Shown: positions 31,625 through 39,218 of the stretch, one piece after another | Numbering within the stretch: position 1 is the first letter of the stretch | Layout of the letters: the number at the start of each line of letters is the position of its first letter | Assembly: GCA_020849795.1 (NCBI GenBank) | Contig: JADZFR010000001.1 | Span: 1-64,000 of the forward strand | DNA from: Planctomycetota bacterium | GTDB lineage: Bacteria > Planctomycetota > UBA8742 > UBA2392 | DNA length: 64,000 nt | Direction of reading: 5' to 3' | Program-made: the position numbers and the translations under genes | Notes under the pieces: generated by a model | What the model was told of the DNA's origin: nothing | What the model saw: only the letters and a program-made list of their open reading frames with translations | The model's database searches: none

Positions 31625-32182
31625 CTAAAGGTCCACATCCGGCAGATACTCCCGCATCACTAGTGCTAAAGCCTTACGGGCGCGGTGCATACACACTTCT
31701 ACTGCCCCGACGCTAAGGCCCAGGTCTTCGGCGATTTCTTCGTACTCCCGGCCCTCCAGATACCGTTTGATCAGGACCGCGCGGTACCGCTCGGACAGCT
31801 GCATCAGCGCCTTGTACAGGTACTCGTGGCGTTCCTGCTGCTCCACGGTCTGCAATGGGTCAAGCCCCGTCAACTCGACTTCGAGGCCCTCCGGCATGCC
31901 GGCCATTTTGCGGCGCTTGTAGTGGTCGCGGACCAAATTGCCGGCTATGCCCATGATCCATGACTTCAGGCGTGCGTGGTCTTTCAGTCGGTCAAGGTTT
32001 TCGTAGGCGATCAGGAATGTCTCCTGCGCCAGGTCCTGTGCCACGCCCGTGTCCGAAATCTTGCGAAGCATGAAGCCGTACACCAAGCGCTCATAGCGCT
32101 TGACGATGTGCTCAAAGATCTCGGTGTCGCCGCGCAAAACGCGGCGAACCAGATCCTCGTCGCTTAACGGGACAGGCTCCAA
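31625..32182 (-). CDS. ECF-type RNA polymerase sigma factor
   Basis: A 185-residue sigma-70-family factor with regions sigma2 and sigma4 only. Sigma2 (residues about 25-95) includes AQDLAQETFLIAYENLDRLK and the -10 recognition helix SWIMGIAGNLVRDHYKRR. Sigma4 (about 125-175) includes LSERYRAVLIKRYLEG and the HTH EEIAEDLGLSVGAVEVCMHR. It directs a small regulon, probably including its own operon. The FecR-type gene downstream is the expected inhibitor. Confidence 0.93.
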   Translation of the reverse strand: MEPVPLSDEDLVRRVLRGDTEIFEHIVKRYERLVYGFMLRKISDTGVAQDLAQETFLIAYENLDRLKDHARLKSWIMGIAGNLVRDHYKRRKMAGMPEGLEVELTGLDPLQTVEQQERHEYLYKALMQLSERYRAVLIKRYLEGREYEEIAEDLGLSVGAVEVCMHRARKALALVMREYLPDVDL

Positions 32183-32295
32183 GATTTCGGGTCTCCCCCG
32201 GCCCCCATGCCGAAGGTTTGAGTAGAGGGTAGTTTACGAACGTGCAACAGAACCGGCAGTTCGATCGTTCGGTGGTTTTGCGGAAGCGCATAAGC

Positions 32296-32325
32296 AAAAA
32301 GCCGCGGGATGTCCCGCGGCTTTTT
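32296..32325. terminator. Bidirectional intrinsic terminator after rpsD
   Basis: A 9-bp perfect stem GCCGCGGGA/TCCCGCGGC with TG loop (32301-32320) is flanked by five A on the left and five T on the right. It lies 18 bp past the rpsD stop and separates rpsD from the sigma-factor operon on the minus strand. Confidence 0.92.
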
Positions 32326-32342
32326 GACAACTGCCGGACCGG

Positions 32343-32951
32343 CTAGCGGCCCATGATTTCGATGACGAGGCGCTCGTTGGCAATGACGGGGATGTCTTTG
32401 CGCCGCGGAATCTGGATCAGTTCGCCTTCGACCTTTTCGAGGTCTACGCGGACATAACTGATCTGTTCCGGTTTCTGCGCAATCGCCTCCTGCACCTGCA
32501 GGTGGGCCTTGCTCTTCTGCCGGACCGCGACCTTGTCGCCCACGCCGACGACATAGCTGGCGCGGTCGGTCTTGCGGCCGTTCACTTCCACATGGCCGTG
32601 CGCAACAAGCTGGCGCGCGGCGCGGGTTGTGGGCGCGAAGCCCATCCGGTAAACGATATTGTCCAACCGACGCTCAAGCAGTTGCATCAGGTTTTCGCCG
32701 GTGTTGCCGGGCATGGCGTTGGCCTGTTCGTAAATGCGGCGGATGCTGCGTTCACGAATCTGGTAGTAGAACTTCAGCTTCTGCTTTTCGTTGAGTCCAC
32801 GGCTGTAGGTGGATGCCTTGCCGCGACGCCCGTCGCGGCCGTGCTGGCCTGCCTTGTACGGCTTGCTGGCCAGCGGTGTCTTCTTGCTGCCGTACAGGTT
32901 TTCGGCGAAGCGGCGCGATACGCGGTGCTTCGGCCCTGTGTAGCGACCCAT
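32343..32951 (-). CDS. rpsD: 30S ribosomal protein S4
   Basis: A 202-residue primary 16S rRNA-binding protein that nucleates assembly of the 30S body. Start at 32951 (MGRYTGPKHRVSRRFAENL) with GGAG 6 nt upstream. The S4 RNA-binding domain is visible as LERRLDNIVYRMGFAPTTRA and RQLVAHGHVEVNGRKTD. The N-terminus lacks the four-Cys zinc knuckle, so it is the C-minus form. It stands alone here, away from rpsM-rpsK-rpoA, with its own leader hairpins and terminator. Confidence 0.97.
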   Translation of the reverse strand: MGRYTGPKHRVSRRFAENLYGSKKTPLASKPYKAGQHGRDGRRGKASTYSRGLNEKQKLKFYYQIRERSIRRIYEQANAMPGNTGENLMQLLERRLDNIVYRMGFAPTTRAARQLVAHGHVEVNGRKTDRASYVVGVGDKVAVRQKSKAHLQVQEAIAQKPEQISYVRVDLEKVEGELIQIPRRKDIPVIANERLVIEIMGR

Positions 32952-32982
32952 GGAATCTCCAGGTCTCGGTTCAGGCCATCTG

Positions 32983-33028
32983 CGGGCAAACACTGCCCGG
33001 GATGTTGCATGGACACCGTGCCATGCAA
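32983..33028 (-). promoter_or_regulatory. rpsD leader with two hairpins
   Basis: Within 80 bp upstream of rpsD there is a perfect 8-bp inverted repeat TTGCATGG-N8-CCATGCAA (33005-33028) and a 6-bp hairpin CGGGCA-N5-TGCCCG (32983-32999). In other bacteria S4 represses its own mRNA through a leader structure, so these are candidates for an autoregulatory element. The DNA palindrome could equally be an operator. Confidence 0.4.
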
Positions 33029-33129
33029 GCCGTCTAACCAGACGGGCACATAAGGGGCGAGAAGTGTAGCGGCGGAAGGTGCGTGGTCAAGCAGGCGGCG
33101 GATTTCCTCAAGCGCAAGTCAATGCGCAC

Positions 33130-33400
33130 CCGACAGTTCCATTAGGCGGATGAGTCCGCCAAAGAATTCGGGCCGCGATCCCCCGGCGAGACTTGCGAAA
33201 GCACACGGGGCTGCTCGGTCGCGGTCCCCTGCATGACTGTTTCACGTTTGGGAGGTCAGTCCCTCACACCCGTAACAAACACCCACAGGGTCAGCGCGTG
33301 AGCGTTAGCCCCGGCGTCTGGAGCAGACGCCAGTCACCCATCCCACCCCAACATCCAACCCAACCACCCGGCGCGTGCTGACCACGCCGCCGGGTCCTGC
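33130..33400. other. Hairpin-rich intergenic region, possible structured RNA
   Basis: The 531-bp gap between rpsD and the cystathionine synthase gene has no credible protein frame. It contains GGCGGA-TGAG-TCCGCC (about 33154-33169), a nested arm closed by GGGCCGCGA and TCGCGGTCCC with an inner GAAA tetraloop (about 33170-33232), an 8-bp stem GGCGTCTG-GAG-CAGACGCC (33313-33331), and a 12-bp stem with one bulge (33366-33395). I match it to no known RNA family (not tRNA, tmRNA, SRP or RNase P by their core motifs). Strand undetermined. Confidence 0.35.
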
Positions 33401-33402
33401 AT

Positions 33403-33431
33403 TTGACACACGGCGCTCGCGAACCTTATCT
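33403..33431 (+). promoter_or_regulatory. Sigma-70-type promoter of the cystathionine synthase gene
   Basis: A consensus -35 TTGACA (33403-33408) and a -10 TTATCT (33426-33431) are separated by 17 bp, 52 bp before the ATG at 33483. This is the best sigma-70-like match noticed in the window. Confidence 0.65.
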
Positions 33432-33482
33432 CGCAAGTCTGTCATGCTGCCCTATACTCACCGCACCTGAACCGGAGCTGCC

Positions 33483-34625
33483 ATGCACTTCGATACGCTC
33501 GCCATCCACGCCGGATATGATCCCTTCAATCATTTTGGCGCGGTCAACCCACCGGTGTTCCTGTCCTCCACGTTCGCCCAAAGCAGCCCCGGCAAGCACC
33601 AGGGCTATGACTATGCGCGCAGCGGCAACCCGACCCGCAAGGCACTGGAGAGCGTGTTCGCGGCCCTTGAGGGCGCTGAATACGGGTTTGCGTTCAGCAG
33701 CGGCTTGGGCGCCACCGACACGATCACCAAGCTGCTGAATGCGGGCGACCACGTGATCTGCGCCGACGACGTATACGGCGGCACGTTTCGGATCTTCGAC
33801 AAGACGTTCAAGCGACTGGGCATCGAGTTCAGCTTCGTGGACACCACCGACGTCGCCAACGTACGCGCCGCCTTCAAGCCAAACACAAGAATGCTGTTCA
33901 TTGAGTCGCCCAGTAACCCGCTGCTCAAGGTCAGTGACATCGAGGCTCTTTCAAAGCTGGCACGCGAAAAGAAGGCGATCAGCGTCGTTGATAACACCTT
34001 CGCCACGCCTTACCTGCAGCAGCCGTTGGCGCTGGGCGCCGACATTGTGATGCACAGCGCGACCAAGTACCTGGGCGGGCACAGCGACGTGGTGCTGGGC
34101 GTGTGCGCCACGAAAGACGAGGCACTGGCCAAACAGATCGCCTTCAACCAGAACGCAAGCGGCGCAGTACCCGGCGGCTTGGACTGCTACCTGGTGCATC
34201 GCGGTATCAAGACGCTGGGCGTGCGGGTAGAGCGCTCGTGCGATAACGCCGAGCAGATCGTGAGTTACCTGCTGGAGCAGAAGCGCGTCACGAAAATCCA
34301 CTACCCGGCGCTGACCACGCACGTGAACCACGATGTCGCGTCGCGCCAGATGAAACGCTACGGCGCGATGATCAGTTTCGAGATCGACGGCAGCGTCGCC
34401 GATGGCGAAAAAGTCGTGAGCGGCCGCCAGGTCTGGACACTTGGCGAATCACTCGGCGGCGTCGAAAGCCTCCTTGAGCACCCCGCCAGCATGACCCACG
34501 CCAGCATCCCCAAAGAGCTGCGGCTTAAGGCCGGGCTGACAGACGGGTTGATCCGGCTGAGTGTCGGGATTGAGCACGTGGATGATCTGATTGCTGACCT
34601 GGAGGAAGGGCTGGCGAGCTATTGA
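33483..34625 (+). CDS. metB: Cystathionine gamma-synthase/lyase family PLP enzyme
   Basis: A 380-residue Cys/Met-metabolism PLP enzyme. Visible sites: YDYARSGNPTRKALE (about residue 40), the cofactor-stacking Tyr in DDVYGGTFR (about 98), DNTFATPYLQQP (about 178), and the PLP Lys in HSATKYLGGHSDVVLG (about 198). Members include MetB (O-acyl-homoserine plus cysteine to cystathionine) and gamma-lyases; sequence alone does not separate these securely. GGAG precedes the ATG. The stop overlaps the hemC start by 1 bp (TGATG), so translation is likely coupled. Confidence 0.87.
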   Translation: MHFDTLAIHAGYDPFNHFGAVNPPVFLSSTFAQSSPGKHQGYDYARSGNPTRKALESVFAALEGAEYGFAFSSGLGATDTITKLLNAGDHVICADDVYGGTFRIFDKTFKRLGIEFSFVDTTDVANVRAAFKPNTRMLFIESPSNPLLKVSDIEALSKLAREKKAISVVDNTFATPYLQQPLALGADIVMHSATKYLGGHSDVVLGVCATKDEALAKQIAFNQNASGAVPGGLDCYLVHRGIKTLGVRVERSCDNAEQIVSYLLEQKRVTKIHYPALTTHVNHDVASRQMKRYGAMISFEIDGSVADGEKVVSGRQVWTLGESLGGVESLLEHPASMTHASIPKELRLKAGLTDGLIRLSVGIEHVDDLIADLEEGLASY

Positions 34626-35566
34626 TGGCCGACAGAGTCACTATCGGTTCGCGCGGCAGCAAACTCGCGATGACGCAATCGCGGCAGGTGGCCGAGTTGC
34701 TGCGCCAGTTTCATCCCGGGCTGGTGGTCGAAATCGTAGAAATCAAGACCACCGGCGACCGCAACCTGGGTGCGTCACTGTCTGAACTTGGCGGCAAGGG
34801 CGCTTTCACCAAAGAGCTCGAGGACGCCCTGCTTCTCCGGCAATGCGACATCGCAGTCCATTCGCTGAAAGACCTGCCGACCACGCTGCCTGACGGCCTG
34901 CGCATTCTGTGCACGCCCGCCCGTGAGGATACCCGCGACGTGCTGCTTTGCCGTACCGACTCGGCGTTCCATGGAGCGCTTCCGTTTGTCGGCCAGGCGG
35001 CAATCGTCGGTACCTCAAGCCTGCGCCGACGCGCGCTGCTTGCCAACCTGCGGCCTGACCTGCATGCCATCGAATTCCGCGGTAACGTCGATACACGCCT
35101 GAACAAACTCCGCGACGGCAAAGCCGACGCCTGCATTCTTGCCGCAGCGGGCCTCAAGCGGCTTGCGCTGCTTGATGAAGTGGAGATGCGCGTGGCAGAG
35201 TTCAAAGCCCATTGGCTTGACTGGCCTCCCGCGCCGGGCCAGGGCGCACTGGGCATCGAGGGCCGTACGGGCGACGTCGCCACCACGCGACTGTTGGCCC
35301 CGCTGCACGACGCCGCCACTTTCGCCGCAACCGCCGCCGAGCGCGCGTTTCTCAACGAGCTGGGAGCCGGCTGCCAGGCCCCGGTGGGGGCGCTGGCGGT
35401 ATGCCCCGAAGGTTCAGGCATCCGTCTTGAGGGTGTGGTTCTGAGTCGCGACGGGAGTGCGCGGGTTCACGGCAATGTGTCCGGTGACATTTCGGATCCG
35501 CAGGCGTGCGGACGCGTTCTCGCACAAAGGCTGATCCGCGAAGGCGCAGACATGCATCTCAAGTAG
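34625..35566 (+). CDS. hemC: Hydroxymethylbilane synthase (porphobilinogen deaminase)
   Basis: A 313-residue enzyme that joins four porphobilinogen units into hydroxymethylbilane in tetrapyrrole synthesis. The N-terminal IGSRGSKLAMTQSRQVAELL and the catalytic Asp region HSLKDLPTTLP are present. The dipyrromethane cofactor Cys is in NELGAGCQAPVGALAV (about residue 245). TSSLRRRALLANLRP binds the substrate carboxylates. It is coupled to the cystathionine synthase gene through a 1-bp stop-start overlap. No other hem gene lies in the window. Confidence 0.96.
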   Translation: MADRVTIGSRGSKLAMTQSRQVAELLRQFHPGLVVEIVEIKTTGDRNLGASLSELGGKGAFTKELEDALLLRQCDIAVHSLKDLPTTLPDGLRILCTPAREDTRDVLLCRTDSAFHGALPFVGQAAIVGTSSLRRRALLANLRPDLHAIEFRGNVDTRLNKLRDGKADACILAAAGLKRLALLDEVEMRVAEFKAHWLDWPPAPGQGALGIEGRTGDVATTRLLAPLHDAATFAATAAERAFLNELGAGCQAPVGALAVCPEGSGIRLEGVVLSRDGSARVHGNVSGDISDPQACGRVLAQRLIREGADMHLK

Positions 35567-35572
35567 GCTGCA

Positions 35573-35668
35573 ACATGCACTTTGCCGGTTTTTTTGCATG
35601 TAAGCAGAGCTGATCGGCGGAGTACTATTGGTGTAAGGCTGGACCGGTATTACACTACCGGCACCCCC
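35573..35668 (+). promoter_or_regulatory. Inverted repeats in the hemC-downstream gap
   Basis: The 151-bp gap holds ACATGCA-N15-TGCATGT (35573-35601), whose loop contains a run of seven T, and further on GTGTAA ... TTACAC (about 35630-35656) overlapping a perfect hairpin CCGGTA-ttacac-TACCGG (about 35645-35662). The first may weakly terminate hemC; the second looks like an operator or leader for the next gene. Confidence 0.3.
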
Positions 35669-35717
35669 GCCAGCCTGAACACCCCTGAATCGGGACAGAG
35701 TCCCGCTGGAGGAGACC

Positions 35718-36152
35718 ATGAACAAGAACGCAATGCTGCCCACTGTCGGGATGGCGCTGCTCGCCTGCATCGCGCTGATGCTGACGGTGATCGGCGGCTT
35801 GTACGGCTACAATACTTTTGCGGGCGGCGCACAGCCGGCCTACGCCCAGGCCACTGGTTCGTCGGGCACGGACAAGGGCCCGTCGTGGACGGTTACGCCC
35901 GTCACAGTCGGCGGCAACACGCAGTACGTGGTGATTGTCGCGGAAGAAGACAACACGTACGAGGCGGGCAAGAAGTCGAAGGTCATGACGGTGTATGACC
36001 TGAAGGCGACCGGCACAGCCAAGGCTGAGATGTATCTGGTTGCGACACGCCTGCTTGAGTACGACGGCAAGTTCCCGTACATCAACGACACGCAAACGAA
36101 CAAGAAGGGCTATGAACCGATCGAGATGAAGAAGGCCCTTGAGAAGAAGTAG
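35718..36152 (+). CDS. Small exported or membrane-anchored protein of unknown function
   Basis: A 144-residue protein with one N-terminal membrane segment (GMALLACIALMLTVIGGLYG, about 11-30), either a signal anchor or a signal peptide cut after AYAQ. The rest is a soluble domain of alternating strands (TQYVVIVAEEDN, SKVMTVYDLKATG, AEMYLVATRLLEYDG) ending with KKALEKK. GGAGGAG lies 4 nt before the ATG, a very strong ribosome site. I do not recognise the family. It sits between hemC and the HTH-membrane protein gene. Confidence 0.75.
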   Translation: MNKNAMLPTVGMALLACIALMLTVIGGLYGYNTFAGGAQPAYAQATGSSGTDKGPSWTVTPVTVGGNTQYVVIVAEEDNTYEAGKKSKVMTVYDLKATGTAKAEMYLVATRLLEYDGKFPYINDTQTNKKGYEPIEMKKALEKK

Positions 36153-36202
36153 GCCGAAGCAGTTTGGCGGGCGGTTCAACACCCTGTCATATCCTTATCA
36201 TG

Positions 36203-36234
36203 GGGCGTTTTCGGTACTTGCGCCGGAAACGCCC
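36203..36234 (+). terminator. Hairpin after the small exported protein gene
   Basis: A 12-bp stem with one G-T pair (GGGCGTTTTCGG / CCGGAAACGCCC, 8-nt loop) begins 50 bp after the stop. No T run follows, so it may be a weak or factor-dependent terminator. Confidence 0.45.
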
Positions 36235-36336
36235 TCTGCATTACGATAGTGCTTTCCATAGCCGCAGAAGGTAAACCGCTTAGGCGGAACTGTGGTGCGT
36301 AACCCCCAACAGGCCGGATTCTTTCCGGAGTGAGCA

Positions 36337-37341
36337 ATGCCGAACTACAAGTCTTTCGACGACGTGTTGCGTGAACTTGACCTGGACGAGGACGAGCTGA
36401 AGCGGCTCGTATCCGAAGGTCAAATCCGTGCGTTCCGTGACGACGACCGCATGAAGTTTCGGTCGGAAGACGTCCAGTCGTTGGCGCGCCACCGTGTGCC
36501 CAGCGGCCCCGGTGACATCGACCTTGGCGAGACGCAGCTCGGCGGTGAAGGCCTCGAGATCATCGAGGAGGAAACCGACGAGACGCTGCTTGACCTGGGC
36601 AACCTGAACAGCGACGCGGACTTCGAAGACACCGGCGCCACCAGCGTGCCAACGGTCGAGTTGTCCGACATCGGCGAAGACCAGGACGCGACACTTACCG
36701 AAGAGCTTGTCTTCGACGAAACCGACGAGCTTGGCGGGCTGGACTTTGGCGACGAAGACGCAGACGCTACGCAAAAGATCGAGGGCGGGCTTGACCTGTC
36801 CAACGACGACGAGCTCGGCCTGCAGACAGAGCCCGTCGACTCCGAGGGCTTGGATGAGCTGGATGAGCTCGACGACGTCGGAGTAGCGGCCGGACCCGAA
36901 GAAGCCGACGTTGGCGGCGGGTACCAATACGCGCAGGCACCGATGGGCATGCCGGGCCCGGTACAGATTCAAGAGCAGGTGAAGTACGTCGAAATCGTGC
37001 CGAACGAAGGCATCGTCTGGAAAGTTCTGACGGGCGTGACGTTCATCCTTGTGCTGCTGCTGGGCGTGACTGCCCCTGCAATGGGCATGGTGGGCGGCCG
37101 CGACGTGCTTGGCGACTTCTGGGGCGGCACTGCATACTCGCTGTACATGAAGGGTCCGAACCAGGCTGCCGAGATCACCCAGAGCACGTACTCGCCCAAG
37201 GATCCCAATGCGGTACCGGGGCCAGAGCCATTCTCTGCCGGTGCCAAGCCTACGCAAGTTGTGTGGCCGGGCATGCCGATTGTCCGCAACGTGGAAGGTG
37301 CTTCGATTGACAGTGGCACAGCCAAGGGTGCCGGAGAGTAG
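36337..37341 (+). CDS. Membrane-anchored MerR/excisionase-type HTH protein with acidic linker
   Basis: A 334-residue protein with an unusual layout. Residues 1-55 form a winged-HTH of the excisionase/MerR kind (SFDDVLRELDLDEDELKRLV ... IRAFRDDDRMKFRSEDVQSLA). Residues about 60-200 are extremely acidic (long runs of D/E with L, T and G). A membrane helix VLTGVTFILVLLLGVTAPAMG (about 231-251) and an extracytoplasmic tail of about 80 residues follow. GGAG precedes the ATG. A DNA-binding head tethered to the membrane could couple membrane signals to transcription, or the HTH could bind protein. Followed by a clear terminator. Confidence 0.75.
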   Translation: MPNYKSFDDVLRELDLDEDELKRLVSEGQIRAFRDDDRMKFRSEDVQSLARHRVPSGPGDIDLGETQLGGEGLEIIEEETDETLLDLGNLNSDADFEDTGATSVPTVELSDIGEDQDATLTEELVFDETDELGGLDFGDEDADATQKIEGGLDLSNDDELGLQTEPVDSEGLDELDELDDVGVAAGPEEADVGGGYQYAQAPMGMPGPVQIQEQVKYVEIVPNEGIVWKVLTGVTFILVLLLGVTAPAMGMVGGRDVLGDFWGGTAYSLYMKGPNQAAEITQSTYSPKDPNAVPGPEPFSAGAKPTQVVWPGMPIVRNVEGASIDSGTAKGAGE

Positions 37342-37359
37342 TTCGCAAAAAAAGGATCG

Positions 37360-37390
37360 CGCACCCCGCCTTTGTGCGGGGTGCGTTCTT
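37360..37390 (+). terminator. Intrinsic terminator after the HTH membrane-protein gene
   Basis: A 10-bp perfect stem CGCACCCCGC / GCGGGGTGCG with a 6-nt loop (37360-37385) is followed by TTCTT, 18 bp past the stop codon. Seven A upstream (37347-37353) hint that it may also work on the other strand. Confidence 0.85.
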
Positions 37391-37401
37391 GAGGGGCAGG
37401 C

Positions 37402-38184
37402 TTGTCCGGCAAACCGACCGTGCTGCTGATCGATGAGAACCCCGCAGTTGCGGAGATCATCACTGCATTGCTTTCGCGCAACGGCTATCAGGTCGAGGTG
37501 CTGACCACCGGCGAAAGAGTGCATGACCTGCTGGGGCAACGCGAGGTGGATGTGATTGTCAGCGACGTGCGTGGCACCGGCCTGGACGGCATTGAGTTGG
37601 CGCGGCGCGTGCGCAATGACCCTGCCACTGCCGACATCCCGATCATTCTGCTCACGGCCATGGCGAGCATTGAAGACGAGTTCGAGGGCTATCTTGCCGG
37701 TGCCGACGCCTACATGACCAAGCCGTTCCGCGCCCGTGAGCTGCTGGCGGCCATCGACAATGTGCTGAACCGCCGCACGGTAAGTACCAGCAGCGGCCGC
37801 CTTGCCGTGGTGCAGGATGTTGCCCGGGTGCTGGCCGTGGTCGCCGATGAGCGGCACCGAATGGTCACCGCGGCCATGAAGCAGGCAGGCTTTGAACTGG
37901 ATTACGAGACCGAACTTGCGCGTGCCATGTCGCGCATTGATCGTGAGCGCTTTCACTTGTTGATCTGCGACACGGCGCGCGACCCGCAGGCGGTGGGAGA
38001 AGTGCGCGAGTTCCTGTCGCACTTTGCCCTTGCGATTCCGGTGATTTTCCTGCATCCGCGCGGCGCAGCCCCCGTGCTGCCGCTGAACGACCCGCAGTTC
38101 CACTCGCTGAAAGTGCCGGCGACACCGGCTGCACTGGCAGAGCTGGTGCGCAAAGCAATACTGGACTTTGGCGGGGCGCCATAG
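37402..38184 (+). CDS. Tandem receiver-domain response regulator
   Basis: A 260-residue protein starting at TTG 37402, with GAGGGGCAGG upstream. Residues 1-122 are a CheY-like receiver: acidic pair in LLIDEN, phospho-acceptor Asp in VIVSDVRGTGLDG, Thr in LLTAMAS and Lys in MTKPFRA. Residues about 135-255 look like a second, degenerate receiver (RVLAVVADERHRMVTAAMKQ ... LLICDT ... IPVIFLHPRG), whose TKP Lys motif is replaced. There is no DNA-binding output, so it probably acts through protein contacts. No histidine kinase lies in the window. Confidence 0.85.
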   Translation: MSGKPTVLLIDENPAVAEIITALLSRNGYQVEVLTTGERVHDLLGQREVDVIVSDVRGTGLDGIELARRVRNDPATADIPIILLTAMASIEDEFEGYLAGADAYMTKPFRARELLAAIDNVLNRRTVSTSSGRLAVVQDVARVLAVVADERHRMVTAAMKQAGFELDYETELARAMSRIDRERFHLLICDTARDPQAVGEVREFLSHFALAIPVIFLHPRGAAPVLPLNDPQFHSLKVPATPAALAELVRKAILDFGGAP

Positions 38185-38239
38185 GTCGTTGATTCCAGGC
38201 AATCGCAGGCAGCCGGCTTCCGAGAACCCGGACGGGCAG

Positions 38240-39208
38240 ATGGCCAGCATATTCATCACTCGCGCAGTACCCGATGCCGCGTTTGAGCTGCTGCGGCGCG
38301 AATTGCCGGACGCGAAGATTTCCATCAATCCGCACGATCGGAATCTGTCCCACGGCGAGCTTGCCGAGGCGGCAGCAGGCGCCGATGCCCTGATCTGCAC
38401 GCTGGCTGACCCCGTCGATGATGCCCTGCTGCGGGCGCTGGCACCAAGGCTGCAAGTCGTGGCGACCTATGCCGTCGGTGTGAACAATATTGCCCTGCCC
38501 ACCGCGCGCGAGCTCGGCATTGCGGTCTGCAACACGCCCGATGTGCTGACAGACGCCACAGCCGAAATCGCCGTCGGGTTGATCCTGGCCTGCGCCCGGC
38601 GGATGGTGGAGGGAGACAAGTTGATGCGGCAAGGCGAGTTCGGCGGATGGGCGCCGATGTTCATGCGTGGCCACGGCGTGTGTGGCAAGACCGTCGGGAT
38701 TGTCGGTGCGGGCCGGATTGGCAAGCGCGTCGCCCGGACGATGCGCATGGGTTTTGCGTGCCCGCTTCTTTACCATGCGCGCACTGCCCATGCCGACTGG
38801 GAAGACGAGTTGCAGGCTGAGCGAACGGGGCTGGACGAGTTACTGGCACGCAGCGACTTCGTCAGCCTGCACTGCCCGCTCACGCCGCACACGAAGCATC
38901 TGATCGATTCCGCCGCACTGGCCCGCATGAAACAGACTGCATTCCTGATCAACACGGCGCGCGGCCCGGTGGTGGACGAATCCGCGTTGGTAGCCGCCCT
39001 GCGTGATCGGCGCATCGCAGGCGCAGGGCTGGACGTGTACGAAAATGAGCCCGCGCTGGCGCCCGGGCTGGCGGATCTGGACAACGTCGTGCTGCTGCCG
39101 CACATCGGCAGCGCCACGCACGAAGTACGCGATGAGATGGGTCGCATGTGCGCACGCGCGGTAATCGCCGTATTGACAGGTCAAGAACCCGCGCATCGGG
39201 TTGCCTAG
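38240..39208 (+). CDS. D-2-hydroxyacid dehydrogenase (glyoxylate/hydroxypyruvate reductase type)
   Basis: A 322-residue NAD(P)-dependent oxidoreductase. Start at ATG 38240 (MASIFITRAVPDAA); a longer frame overlaps the previous gene. The Rossmann motif GKTVGIVGAGRIGKRVAR is at about 145. The catalytic Arg is in LINTARGPVVDE, Glu in GLDVYENEPAL, and His in LLPHIGSAT, as in GyaR/GhrB-type enzymes. Exact substrate (glyoxylate, hydroxypyruvate or other) is not decidable. Confidence 0.9.
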   Translation: MASIFITRAVPDAAFELLRRELPDAKISINPHDRNLSHGELAEAAAGADALICTLADPVDDALLRALAPRLQVVATYAVGVNNIALPTARELGIAVCNTPDVLTDATAEIAVGLILACARRMVEGDKLMRQGEFGGWAPMFMRGHGVCGKTVGIVGAGRIGKRVARTMRMGFACPLLYHARTAHADWEDELQAERTGLDELLARSDFVSLHCPLTPHTKHLIDSAALARMKQTAFLINTARGPVVDESALVAALRDRRIAGAGLDVYENEPALAPGLADLDNVVLLPHIGSATHEVRDEMGRMCARAVIAVLTGQEPAHRVA

Positions 39209-39218
39209 GCGATGTGCA

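Noticed and set aside
33154-33178. Hammerhead ribozyme near GATGAGTCCGCC
   Set aside because: The CUGAUGA core and GAAAC segment are not both present; only a simple GGCGGA/TCCGCC hairpin remains.
33230-33290. SAM-I riboswitch (minus-strand GAGGGACTGACC resembles part of its core)
   Set aside because: The rest of the core, including the GATGAAACC and GGCAACC segments, is missing, and the orientation would not serve the methionine-pathway gene.
36280-38400. Minus-strand open frame of 706 codons
   Set aside because: Antisense to the HTH membrane protein and response regulator genes, and crosses a clear plus-strand terminator.
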